From: Oceanibaculum nanhaiense
GTDB taxonomy: Bacteria; Pseudomonadota; Alphaproteobacteria; Oceanibaculales; Oceanibaculaceae
DNA length: 64,000 nucleotides
Direction: 5' to 3'
Assembly: GCF_002148795.1 (NCBI RefSeq)
Contig: NZ_MPOB01000004.1
Coordinates: forward strand, 124,001 to 188,000
In this document: piece by piece, positions 44,659 to 53,399 of the stretch
How positions within the stretch are numbered: the stretch's first letter is position 1
Layout of the letters: each line of letters starts with the position of its first letter
Translations under genes and position numbers: made by a program
The notes under the pieces: generated by a model
The model's database searches: none
What the model saw: only the letters and a program-made list of their open reading frames with translations
Told to the model about the DNA's origin: nothing

Positions 44659-46626
44659 TCATGTCAGCCCGTTTCCCCCATGCCCGGCATAACGCAGCGC
44701 CAGGCATGTCAGGTCGTCGGATTGCGGCGCGGTGTCGCTGAAGCTGTCCACACTGTCCACCACGCGCTGTGCGAGCGCCTCGATGGCAAGGGAATGGCTG
44801 CCCTGCAGGGCAGCTTCCAGCCGGGTCTCGCCATATTCCTGGTTGGCAGGGTCGAAGGCCTCGGTCACGCCATCGGTGAACAGGAACAGCGAATCGCCGG
44901 GGCGCAGGGTCACGCTCTTTTCCGCGTAGGGCAGCTCGTCCAGGATACCCAGCGCCATGCCGCCGGTGGTTTCCAGCGCCGTCACCATGCCGTCGGCGCC
45001 GATCAGATAGGGCGGGTTGTGCCCGCCATTGGCAAAGCGGAATTCGCCGGTGCGGGCATCCAGAATGCCGTAGAACACGGTGACGAACAGTTCCAGCGGG
45101 TTTTCCTGGCACACCAGATCGTTGGCGCGGGCGAGGCAGTCGCCCGGTCCGTCCGCTTCCCGCGCGACGCTCTGGATGACGGTGCGCGACACCGCCATGA
45201 AGAAGGCCGCCGGCACGCCCTTGCCGGACACGTCGGCCATGACCACGGCGATCCGGTCCTCGTCCAGCATGAAATAATCGTAGAAATCGCCGCCGACATG
45301 GCGTGCCGCCTGCATCATCGCATAGCCGGTGAAGCGCGGATCCTGCGGGAAGGCCGCCGGCAGGATGGCGGTCTGCATCGCCTGGGCGAGGGTGAGTTCC
45401 TGATTGATCTGCGCGTTCGCGGCCTCCAGCTGCTCGTTCTTCTGTTCCAGCTGAAGGGTGCGTTCCTTCACCAGCGCGTCCAGCTCATCCTGGCGGGCGA
45501 AGACCTGCTTGGCCATCGCCTCGAACACGCGGGCGAGGTTGCCGAACTCGTCACGCCGGGCCGCCACGGCCTGCAGCTGGCCGCGGACATAGCGCTGCTG
45601 CTCCACCGCCTGGGCCGCCTCGCCGATACTGTAGAGCGGGCGGGTCAGCCGGTGCGAGAACCAGGTTGCCGTCAGCAGGCTGGCGGCCAGCACCAGCCCG
45701 GCGACGATAGCGGTATAGATCAGGCTGGACTGCATCAGCTTCTGCAACCCGTCAGTCGGCAGGCGCAGCAGAGTGGCGCCGATCGGGCCGCCATCGGGCC
45801 CGGGAATCGGGGTCACGACAACCATGTCGCGCCCGGCCAGCCAGCTTGCCGTGCTGCCGGTGCGGATGCTGTCGTCCAGCGCCTCCTGCTCCCGGCTGTC
45901 CGGCGGCTGGTTCACCTCCTCGCCGAAGACCGTGCCCTGGGCGAGCGGCTGGAACTGGTAGTCGAACACCCAGATCGCGTTCACGCGGCCGCTGTCCAGC
46001 AGGCTGCGCACCACCTGCACGAGGCCGATCCGGTCCACGATCCCGCCAATGAAGTCAAAATCATAGCCGACAAGCGCCGCCCCCGGCGTGCTGACGCCGC
46101 GCACGCCGGCATATTTGAAGCGCCTTCCATCGAGATCGCGGTCGATTCCGGGACCGACGACGGAGAATTTCTCGCCGGAGAGCAGATGCCAGAAGCGTGA
46201 CAGGACCGGGCTGCGCTCCGGATCGGGGAAGATCTGCAGGCTGACATCCGGCAGGCTGCCATAGGTCGTAGTACCGCTGCCGTCGAAGCCCCAGATTTCC
46301 GAGATTTCGCTCCGCGCCGTGATCTCCATCAGCCGGGCATTGACCTCCTCGACAGAGATACCGGCCTGCTCCGCGATGTCGAACAGATGCGCGGTCAGCA
46401 GCGCCTCGGAGACCATCTGCCGGCCGATCACCTGCTCGATTTCCGCCGGCACCGTGTTGGCGACGGAGGCCGCCTGCGCCAGCACGCGGGCGATGCGCGT
46501 GCCGTCGGATTCCGCCTGCAGCAGGATCGCGTTGCGCGCCTGCCAGCCGAGCGAGACCGCCAGTCCAAGGATGGCGGCGCTCAGCAACCCGACGATCAGC
46601 AGGAGAAGACGGAACTTCAACGACAT
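44659..46626 (-). CDS. SpoIIE/RsbU-type PP2C phosphatase with sensor and HAMP domains
   Basis: 655 aa. TM1 is at residues ~5-25. A periplasmic sensor of about 270 residues follows, then TM2 (AIVAGLVLAASLLTATWF), HAMP, and a coiled coil (LVKERTLQLEQKNEQLEAAN). The C-terminal PP2C domain has RHVGGDFYDYFMLDED, VVMADVSGKGVPAAFFMAVS, NGGHNPPYL, LFLFTDGVTEAFDP and SDDLTCLAL, with all metal-site Asp intact. It is predicted to sense an external signal and dephosphorylate the STAS protein at 46676, opposing the RsbW-type kinase. The sensor's ligand is unknown; an amino-acid link is suggested by the ATPase in the same operon. Confidence 0.92.
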   Translation of the reverse strand: MSLKFRLLLLIVGLLSAAILGLAVSLGWQARNAILLQAESDGTRIARVLAQAASVANTVPAEIEQVIGRQMVSEALLTAHLFDIAEQAGISVEEVNARLMEITARSEISEIWGFDGSGTTTYGSLPDVSLQIFPDPERSPVLSRFWHLLSGEKFSVVGPGIDRDLDGRRFKYAGVRGVSTPGAALVGYDFDFIGGIVDRIGLVQVVRSLLDSGRVNAIWVFDYQFQPLAQGTVFGEEVNQPPDSREQEALDDSIRTGSTASWLAGRDMVVVTPIPGPDGGPIGATLLRLPTDGLQKLMQSSLIYTAIVAGLVLAASLLTATWFSHRLTRPLYSIGEAAQAVEQQRYVRGQLQAVAARRDEFGNLARVFEAMAKQVFARQDELDALVKERTLQLEQKNEQLEAANAQINQELTLAQAMQTAILPAAFPQDPRFTGYAMMQAARHVGGDFYDYFMLDEDRIAVVMADVSGKGVPAAFFMAVSRTVIQSVAREADGPGDCLARANDLVCQENPLELFVTVFYGILDARTGEFRFANGGHNPPYLIGADGMVTALETTGGMALGILDELPYAEKSVTLRPGDSLFLFTDGVTEAFDPANQEYGETRLEAALQGSHSLAIEALAQRVVDSVDSFSDTAPQSDDLTCLALRYAGHGGNGLT

Positions 46627-46675
46627 GCGAATGGGATATGCGGTGCGAGAAAAGGGCGGGCCGGGGGAATCCCGG

Positions 46676-47011
46676 CTACTTGCTGCCGGCCAAGGCGGCG
46701 CCGCTGTCCGGATATATCGTGAAGATCGCCAGAAAACCGCTGATTTCGAAGACTTTGGCGATATTGTCGTTGAGCGCGCACAGGCAGAGCCGGCCCTTGC
46801 CGGCCTTCACCCGCTTTGCCGCCATCAGCATGACGCGCAGGCCGGCACTGGAGATGAATTCCAGGGCCTCAAAATCGATCACTACGTCGTTCCGGCCGTT
46901 TTCGATTTTTCCGATGATGTGCCGTTCGAACTCCGGCGCTGTCGTGCTGTCCAGCCTGCCGGATATTGCCACGACCAGCGTGTTGCCGTGATCGCTTTCC
47001 TTGATTTCCAT
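46676..47011 (-). CDS. STAS-domain anti-sigma factor antagonist
   Basis: 111 aa. SpoIIAA/RsbV-type fold with VVAISGRLDSTTAPEFERH and the phosphorylation site FISSAGLRVMLMA (Ser55 is the expected acceptor). It ends with KVFEISGFLAIFTIY. It should be phosphorylated by the kinase at 42646 and dephosphorylated by the phosphatase that follows. First gene of the STAS-phosphatase-methyltransferase-ATPase-kinase run; the 278 bases before it hold nothing but a probable promoter. Confidence 0.92.
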   Translation of the reverse strand: MEIKESDHGNTLVVAISGRLDSTTAPEFERHIIGKIENGRNDVVIDFEALEFISSAGLRVMLMAAKRVKAGKGRLCLCALNDNIAKVFEISGFLAIFTIYPDSGAALAGSK

Positions 47012-47289
47012 AACCCTCTACCGATTGATTGCAGTTGGGTGCTTCCGCTTGGGCGCCCGCCTGTTCAGGCGCTTTCCCGGAGATTTGAACTCAAAGCTAG
47101 CATATCCGGCTTAACCGTAGGAACCGCCATTGCTGCCGTCGGGGACCGGGATCATCGTGAAAAATCCGATAGCATCGTTGTGGCTTTCACCTTCCAGACC
47201 ATGCCCATCAACCGTTCTGCGGGCGGCTCTAGAGGCGACAAGGACGTGCCCTTCATGGACTAGGGACGTTTCTATGCGCGGCGGCCGGT

Positions 47290-48408
47290 TTACGACGGGA
47301 TGATCTGGACGAGCGGCTTTTCGAAATCAGCGGTGATCGCTTCGAGCAGGGCCAGCTTTTCGGTGACAGGCGGTTCGGCGCCGTCACGGCAACGGCTCCG
47401 TGCTTTTGTCTGCAGGCCATAGACCCGCTGCATGCCCTGCTCATAGATACCGCTGGCCTTTGCCTGCCCACCCTGACGGGCAAGCCCGCGCAGCAACCGC
47501 AATGTCATGCCGGCATGCGTCGAGAATATCCGGAACGTGTCCGCGCTGACCTTCGGGGTATCGATTCCACGCTCCAGGGCGCGCAGATAGTAGGACAGCA
47601 GCGCGCCAAGGTCGGCCAGATTGGCGATGGCGATCTGTTCGCCGAGCGACAGGATGAAGGGGTGCGCGGCCCCCTTGTTTTTCTCTTCCTTCGTGGATTC
47701 CAGGACGCGCAGCACCGCGACGATCAGATCCTCGACATACAGCAGCACGGCCGAGACATCGAAATGCCGCACCATGTCGCTATCCGAGAGGAAGCCTTGG
47801 ATGGTGCGGCTGACCGAGCGCACGATACTGCGGGCGAGGCGTGCCGAAGCGGCCTGCAACTCCGCCATCTTCTGGCCCTGGCCTAAGCCTTCCAGCAGCC
47901 AGGTAGTGGCGTCGAGCTGCAGGATCAGCGCGCCGGCCTGCGGCATTTCCGCATAGTCCGCCTTGTCCAGCCGCTGGATGAAGGCGGCGGTCTGCTGCTG
48001 CATGTCGGTGAAGAGCTGGTCGGCGAGGCGCTGGCGGAAGCGCTGTATCTCGAAACCGGATTCCGAGCGCGCCTCCCAGGCGGCGAGGGCATTCAGCAGC
48101 TCGACCAGATCGAGCAGGTTTGCCGGCCCGCCAGTGACGTCGCGCCGCGGCAATCTCTGTTCGATGGCCGGAAGGATCTTCGTCGTCAGCAGCTTGTGAA
48201 AATCCTGCGCATTGCCGTCGACGCCGACGATTCCGGACACCTTGTCCAGCGCGCGGATCGTGTTGCAGATATGGGCATGTTCCTGCAATTCGGCGATCAG
48301 GTCGGGCAGGTTGGAGTCCGCGCTATCTTGCAGAAACAGGGACAGCGTATCGGCCAGACTGTCGTGCAAGACCGTCAATCTTTGCGTCCTTGCCGAAAGC
48401 TTCGCCAT
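47290..48408 (-). CDS. Hypothetical helical protein upstream of the STAS gene
   Basis: 372 aa, not recognised. It is soluble and all-helical by eye, with no signal or membrane segment. Segments such as NLPDLIAELQEHAHICNTIR, LLDLVELLNALAAWEARSES and DVSAVLLYVEDLIVAVLRVL suggest a helical bundle or repeat. There are no catalytic motifs. It lies on the same strand as the signalling operon but 278 bases apart, so a shared transcript is uncertain. It may be a local scaffold or regulator, by position only. Confidence 0.65.
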   Translation of the reverse strand: MAKLSARTQRLTVLHDSLADTLSLFLQDSADSNLPDLIAELQEHAHICNTIRALDKVSGIVGVDGNAQDFHKLLTTKILPAIEQRLPRRDVTGGPANLLDLVELLNALAAWEARSESGFEIQRFRQRLADQLFTDMQQQTAAFIQRLDKADYAEMPQAGALILQLDATTWLLEGLGQGQKMAELQAASARLARSIVRSVSRTIQGFLSDSDMVRHFDVSAVLLYVEDLIVAVLRVLESTKEEKNKGAAHPFILSLGEQIAIANLADLGALLSYYLRALERGIDTPKVSADTFRIFSTHAGMTLRLLRGLARQGGQAKASGIYEQGMQRVYGLQTKARSRCRDGAEPPVTEKLALLEAITADFEKPLVQIIPS

Positions 48409-48777
48409 ATGGTCGTCACCTGCTTCATGCTCTTCACGATTACGCTCTGGATGCAGGAATCATGAAATGATCCTCTGCCGACGAGGTCACCGCGACTGCC
48501 GCTGCAGTCCAGGTGACGTTATTATCATCGTGCCAGATTATTATCGTGCCAGTCGAGGGTAGCAGTTCGAGGGTAGCAGTCCCGCCGGAATCTGACGATA
48601 GACGTATCGGCGAGGCGCCGTCATCGCCGGCCCCGGCCAGCGAATTTCCTTTATCCCTACACTCTGAGCGTCAGCTTGCCGGATTGTCATAAGACGGGCT
48701 GGACTCAGGTGCTGGAACGAAACTACCTTCGCTATCAGCCATATAATGGCGATTAGGGCAAACGGGCGGGGAGCTGA
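48409..48777. other. Gene-free stretch with tandem direct repeats
   Basis: 369 bases between two divergent genes. I see no ORF with a ribosome site. The only clear structure is the pair of tandem duplications at 48521-48580; the rest presumably holds the divergent promoters, which I could not place. Confidence 0.6.
48521..48580. repeat. Two adjacent tandem duplications
   Basis: ATTATCATCGTGCCAG (48521-48536) is repeated with one change at 48537-48552. It is followed directly by two perfect copies of TCGAGGGTAGCAGT (48553-48566 and 48567-48580). Such stacked short duplications suggest recent slippage, or iterated binding sites. Confidence 0.85.
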
Positions 48778-50397
48778 ATGCAGGCAGCCTGGACCATTGC
48801 GACGATTCTGGGCGGCCTGGGGCTGTTCTTTGCCGGCAGCGAGATGCTGACCGGCAATCTGCGCAGCCTTGCAAACCGCCGCATCCAGATGGAAATTGCG
48901 CGGGTCGCTTCCTCGATTCCAGCCGGCCTGATGTGGGGCGCCATCCTGGGCGCGATTACCCAGAGCACGCAGATCGTCACCTTCATCCTGGTCGGGCTGT
49001 TGATGGCGCGGATGATCGATGCGCGCCGCGCCCTGCCGATGATCGTGGGCGCCAATGTCGGCTCCTCCCTCATCATCTTTGTGGTCACGCTGGATATCGA
49101 GATCGTGGTGCTGCTGGCGCTGGGCGGCAGCGGTATCCTGATGACCATGCATCGTTTCCAGAACTGGCAGGTGGCGCTGCGCGCGATCTTCGGCCTGTGC
49201 CTGCTCTATTACGGCCTTGTGCTCCTGAAAATGGGAGCGGCGCCAATCGCCGAGGAACCCTTCTTCAAGGAACTTATGGCAGGGGCTGGCGGATCTCCGA
49301 TGGCGGCGCTTGCCATCGGTGCGGTTCTGACGGTGATCAGCCAGTCCTCCGTCAGTGTCTCGCTGCTGGCCATCGCCTTCGCCGCGAGCGGTCTGTTGAG
49401 CTTCGAGCAGACCGTGATGGTGGCTTATGGCACCAATCTGGGCAGTTCCATCGCCACCTGGCTGCTGTCCGGTCAGATCAGGGGGACCGCGCGCCAGGTC
49501 GCCATGTATCAGTTTGCCTTCAACATCGTCGGCTGCATCGTGCTGATTCCGTTATTCTATACGGAAGTTGCCTTCGGCTTTCCGCCGTTCATGGCGGCTG
49601 TGCAGTCATTGTCCGACGATGTCGGCCAGCAGATCGCCTTCGCCTATCTGTTCTTCAACATGATTGCCGGACTTGTATTGCTGCCGCTGATCGGCCCGTC
49701 GGAAAGGCTTCTGGCCCGCCTCTATCCGCCGACCGAGCAGGAGGATGAATCGCGCCTCGCCTTTCTCAGCGAACATGCCGCCGCCAATCCCGAGATTGGC
49801 GTCATCATGGCGGAGAAGGAGCAGCTGCGCCTGCTGGGCCGCCTGCCACGCTATGTGGAGCTGGCACGGGCCGGAGGATCGGCGGCGCAGGGCCTTGCCC
49901 TGAAGACATTGCGCGAAGGGTTCCGCTCGGTGCACAAGCAGGCCGCGCTTTATATCGACGATATGTCGGATTACCGGCTGACGGCGGAGAATCAGGAACG
50001 CGTGTACCGTATCCTCGACCGGCACAGCCGGCTGGATTCGCTGGAGGCGGCATTCGCGGAATTCGCCCTGGCCGCCCCGCTGATGCAGGCAAGTGACGCG
50101 CTGGAAAACACCCGTGTCGCCCTGATCGAGGGGCTGGATGCCGTGCTGTTGTCCTTCATCGAGGCGATGGCCAGCGGCGATCCCGAGGATATGGCGCTTG
50201 TCGAGAGCATCACCGGCGACCGCGGCGCCCTGATGGAAGGGGTGCGCCGGCAGTTCCTAAGCGACGAGACACTGACCCTGGGCCGGGAGGAGAAGCTGGG
50301 GCTGCTGCAGCTGACCGGCCTGTTCGAGCGGCTGATCTGGATGCTGCGCGAAATGGCGCAGAAGGCACCGCTCGACACGCTGCGGGAAGAATCCTGA
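48778..50397 (+). CDS. Na/Pi cotransporter family protein
   Basis: 539 aa. Two inverted sets of membrane helices carry the family Gln-Ser motifs (GAITQSTQIVTFILVGLL and VLTVISQSSVSVSLLAIAF). The C-terminal ~200 residues are cytoplasmic and helical, as in YjbB/NptA-type proteins with a PhoU-like tail. It is predicted to move phosphate or another anion with sodium. GGGGAG lies just before the ATG. It is a single gene, divergent from the helical hypothetical protein. Confidence 0.9.
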   Translation: MQAAWTIATILGGLGLFFAGSEMLTGNLRSLANRRIQMEIARVASSIPAGLMWGAILGAITQSTQIVTFILVGLLMARMIDARRALPMIVGANVGSSLIIFVVTLDIEIVVLLALGGSGILMTMHRFQNWQVALRAIFGLCLLYYGLVLLKMGAAPIAEEPFFKELMAGAGGSPMAALAIGAVLTVISQSSVSVSLLAIAFAASGLLSFEQTVMVAYGTNLGSSIATWLLSGQIRGTARQVAMYQFAFNIVGCIVLIPLFYTEVAFGFPPFMAAVQSLSDDVGQQIAFAYLFFNMIAGLVLLPLIGPSERLLARLYPPTEQEDESRLAFLSEHAAANPEIGVIMAEKEQLRLLGRLPRYVELARAGGSAAQGLALKTLREGFRSVHKQAALYIDDMSDYRLTAENQERVYRILDRHSRLDSLEAAFAEFALAAPLMQASDALENTRVALIEGLDAVLLSFIEAMASGDPEDMALVESITGDRGALMEGVRRQFLSDETLTLGREEKLGLLQLTGLFERLIWMLREMAQKAPLDTLREES

Positions 50398-50524
50398 GGC
50401 TTCGGTATGGCTGGCCCGCTATCCGCGCAGTCCCGAAGGGCGGGTTTAGGCTGGTCCTGACATGCCTGGGCGTTAGGATGGGGTTCCATCCTCTGGCGAT
50501 CCACCGGCGAACAGGCAGGACGAT

Positions 50525-52228
50525 ATGACCGATTCAGGCTGGCGCGCCCGCGCCGGAACCCGCTTCGAGTGCGAGAAGACGCCGGTGACCGCCGCGCGCG
50601 GCATGGCGGTGACGAACCACCCGCTGGCCTCCGCCGCTGCCGCCGAGATGTTCGCGCTGGGCGGCAACGCCATCGATGCCGCGATCTCCGCCCTGTTCAC
50701 CCTCACCGTGGTCGAGCCGATGATGGTCGGCATCTTCGGCGGCGGCACGGCGGTGCTGCATCTGGCGGATGGGCGCGAGACGGTGATCGACGGCCTCGCC
50801 ACCGCGCCGATGGCGGCGAAGCCTGACAGCTTCAAGCCGATCTCCGACAGCTGGCCGGACTATATGGAGGCGGAAGGGCGGCGCAACCGCGTCGGTCCGG
50901 CCTCGGTCGCCGTGCCGGGCAATCTGAAGGCCTGGTGCGAGACGCTGGAGCGCTTCGGCAGCCTGCCGCTCGACACGGTGATGGAACCGGCGATCCGCCA
51001 TGCCGCGCGCGGCTTCCGCGTCACCAATTACCTGGCCTCCTGCATCGATGAAATCTCTGACGATCTGAAGCTCGATCCGGCAATCGCCGCCATCTTCCTG
51101 CCCGGCGGCAAGCCGCTGGCGGAGGGCGCACTGCTGGTGCAGCGGGATTACGCTCAAACCCTGCGGGAAATTGCGGAGAAGGGGCCGGATCACCTTTATG
51201 GCGGCGCGCTCGGCAAGCGGATCGCCGATTATCTGCAGCAGGCTGGCTCCTACGTTGCGCTGGCGGACCTTGCCAATTACCGCACGGTGGAACGCCAGCC
51301 GGTGCGCGGTATCTATCGCGGGGTGGAGATCGTCGGCCCGCCGCCACCCTGTTCCGGCGGCGTGCATATCGTGCAGATGCTGAATTTGCTGGAGAAATTC
51401 GACATCGCCGGCATGGGCTTCGGCACCACGGAGACGCTGCATCTGATGGCCGAGGCGCTGAAGATCGCGGCGGCCGACCGGCGCGCCACCACCGCCGACC
51501 CGGCCTTTGTTGATGTGCCGGTGGAACGGTTGATCTCCAAGGAATATGCCGACGAACGACGGCCGGAAATCAGCACGGACCGGGCCAGCGCCTTCGAGGC
51601 GAAGATCCTGAATGTCGAATCGGCGAACACCACGCATCTGACCGTGGCCGATGCGGCGGGCAACATCGTCACCTCGACCCAGACCATCAACAGCCTGTTC
51701 GGCGCGCGCATCATGATTCCGGGCACCGGCATCATCCCGACCAACTACATGTATCTGTTCGATCCGCATCCGGGCAACGCGCTGTCGCTGCAGCCGGGCA
51801 AGCGCATCACCAGCGGCATCTCCGCGACCATCGGCAAGCGCGACGGCAAGCCGATCTTTGCAGTGGGCCTGCCGGGTGCGCACCGCATCCCGTCGGCTGT
51901 GTTCCAGTTCATCCTGAACCGGGTCGATCACGGCATGAGCCTGCAGGAGGCGGTGGAGGCGCCGCGCCTGTTCACGCAAGGCCAGGAGGTCGAGATCGAG
52001 AATGCGGTGCCGGCGGATGTCCGCGCCCGCTTCGAAGCGCTGGGGCACACGGTGACCGTGTCCGACCATGTCGCGGGTGGCATGGGCGCCATCGCCTTTA
52101 ACGCGGATGGCACGATGGAAGGGGCGTCCTGCTGGCGCGCCGATGGCGTGCCGATGGGCGTTGGTGGCGGCCTCGCCCGGCGCGGCACCTCCTTCTGGCC
52201 CGACCCGAGACGCGGCCGGAAATATTAG
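50525..52228 (+). CDS. ggt: Gamma-glutamyltransferase
   Basis: 567 aa Ntn-hydrolase precursor. The autocleavage and catalytic site is NTTHLTVADAAGNIVTSTQT (Thr369 as nucleophile). It has GGNAIDAAISALFTL and GGGTAVLHL near the N-terminus and the small-subunit GMGAIAFNADGTMEGA near the end. No signal peptide is visible, so it should be cytoplasmic, unlike E. coli GGT. It probably acts on glutathione or gamma-glutamyl compounds. It is a single gene, with the nuclease gene convergent 6 bases downstream. Confidence 0.93.
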   Translation: MTDSGWRARAGTRFECEKTPVTAARGMAVTNHPLASAAAAEMFALGGNAIDAAISALFTLTVVEPMMVGIFGGGTAVLHLADGRETVIDGLATAPMAAKPDSFKPISDSWPDYMEAEGRRNRVGPASVAVPGNLKAWCETLERFGSLPLDTVMEPAIRHAARGFRVTNYLASCIDEISDDLKLDPAIAAIFLPGGKPLAEGALLVQRDYAQTLREIAEKGPDHLYGGALGKRIADYLQQAGSYVALADLANYRTVERQPVRGIYRGVEIVGPPPPCSGGVHIVQMLNLLEKFDIAGMGFGTTETLHLMAEALKIAAADRRATTADPAFVDVPVERLISKEYADERRPEISTDRASAFEAKILNVESANTTHLTVADAAGNIVTSTQTINSLFGARIMIPGTGIIPTNYMYLFDPHPGNALSLQPGKRITSGISATIGKRDGKPIFAVGLPGAHRIPSAVFQFILNRVDHGMSLQEAVEAPRLFTQGQEVEIENAVPADVRARFEALGHTVTVSDHVAGGMGAIAFNADGTMEGASCWRADGVPMGVGGGLARRGTSFWPDPRRGRKY

Positions 52229-52234
52229 GGGGCA

Positions 52235-53191
52235 TCAGTGTTTGAAACAGTTCTCACGATGCCACGAAAGAAAACTAGTATGCGGGCGGTCGGCAGCGCA
52301 CAATGGCATGATGGCTTTGCTAGTTCCATCGATGAGTCTCTCTATGCTTCGCGGGTCATTTACCTGTCTTGAGATGAGGATGTCCAAATCATCCGAAAGG
52401 CTGATGAGGCCACGGTCAAACATCCAATGGGCCGTGCCCGAAAGGGCAATACCGTTATTCACGATATCGGGGCCGCCATATTGGACTGGTCGAATATGAG
52501 CGGCATTGGCTTCCGCCCGTCCACCCCCATTGATGAACTTCAATCCGGTGATCGCGCAGCGCTCTCCATAGGCACGAAGTACAACTCGACGGAATATCCT
52601 GTCACGCACCATGCGATTGGTTAGTTGTTGAAGGCGCGTTCGCGTTGTTTCGAATTCATAAGGTCGCTGGTCTTCAGCAAGCCCAGGTATGGTTGTGTCT
52701 GTCTCAAGGCGCGGCAACAAGGGAGCACTATCGGTCAAACCGTTTTCAATGATACGCATGAAATCTGCTGTTGAAATTGGTCTTACGGCCGCTTGGGCAC
52801 GACCTGATAGACGCCCTTCATCATTGAGCAGTCCGCGTTCAATGGGACCGCTATCATCGTTGAATGGCACAGGCTCAGCGAAGTCGAGATAACTTCCAGG
52901 CTCAATCAAGGCATAAAACATGCCGGGCGCCATTGGATCTGGAATGATTTTATGGACACGGGCTATCCCAAAGTAACCGCGCGTTTCACGCAATTTTTTG
53001 GGCTCTAAATAAACGATCCAGTCGCCAACGGAGCCGCTTGCCCGTTGCAGATATTGCTTTGGAAACTGGTACTGTATTGCGGGACTGTCATTATAGATCG
53101 AGTCCGGTCGCAGCATGAATACACAGTGGCTCATACGATAGACTATTCTGTAAGAAGCTTTTGCATTCAGAAGCTTAGCAGCCATCATCAT
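52235..53191 (-). CDS. HNH endonuclease with N-terminal PUA/SRA-like domain
   Basis: 318 aa. The C-terminal half is an HNH nuclease with ERCAITGLKFINGGGRAEAN, AAHIRPVQYGGPDIVNNGIA and LSGTAHWMFDRGLISLSDD (His, Asn, His set). The N-terminal half, with GDWIVYLEPKKLRETRGYFG and IARVHKIIPDP, resembles the PUA/EVE/SRA-like readers of modified DNA. That makes a type IV-like restriction enzyme likely. The region (about 52230-53340) is visibly more AT-rich than its surroundings, consistent with transfer. The start could also be the ATG near 53134. Confidence 0.78.
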   Translation of the reverse strand: MMMAAKLLNAKASYRIVYRMSHCVFMLRPDSIYNDSPAIQYQFPKQYLQRASGSVGDWIVYLEPKKLRETRGYFGIARVHKIIPDPMAPGMFYALIEPGSYLDFAEPVPFNDDSGPIERGLLNDEGRLSGRAQAAVRPISTADFMRIIENGLTDSAPLLPRLETDTTIPGLAEDQRPYEFETTRTRLQQLTNRMVRDRIFRRVVLRAYGERCAITGLKFINGGGRAEANAAHIRPVQYGGPDIVNNGIALSGTAHWMFDRGLISLSDDLDILISRQVNDPRSIERLIDGTSKAIMPLCAADRPHTSFLSWHRENCFKH

Positions 53192-53399
53192 GGCATGTCG
53201 TTGCTAAAATGTGATTGTGTTGATTTTGTCGAATCAGCCACTGGCTTGCTGTTTTTGCGTCTCTTGGTCCCGCTGAGTTTATCGGAAGCTTTTGAACCGT
53301 GGTGGAGATGACGAAGTGCGTTTTGGCTTCCTAACTAGTTCGTCTGGACAAGCCGGCCCTTATGACGTGTGATTCAGCCTCACGGTCAGGAAGGGTGCC

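Noticed and set aside
47201-47263. 20-codon plus-strand ORF between two minus-strand genes
   Set aside because: No Shine-Dalgarno and no known match; most likely chance, though it might be a gene remnant.
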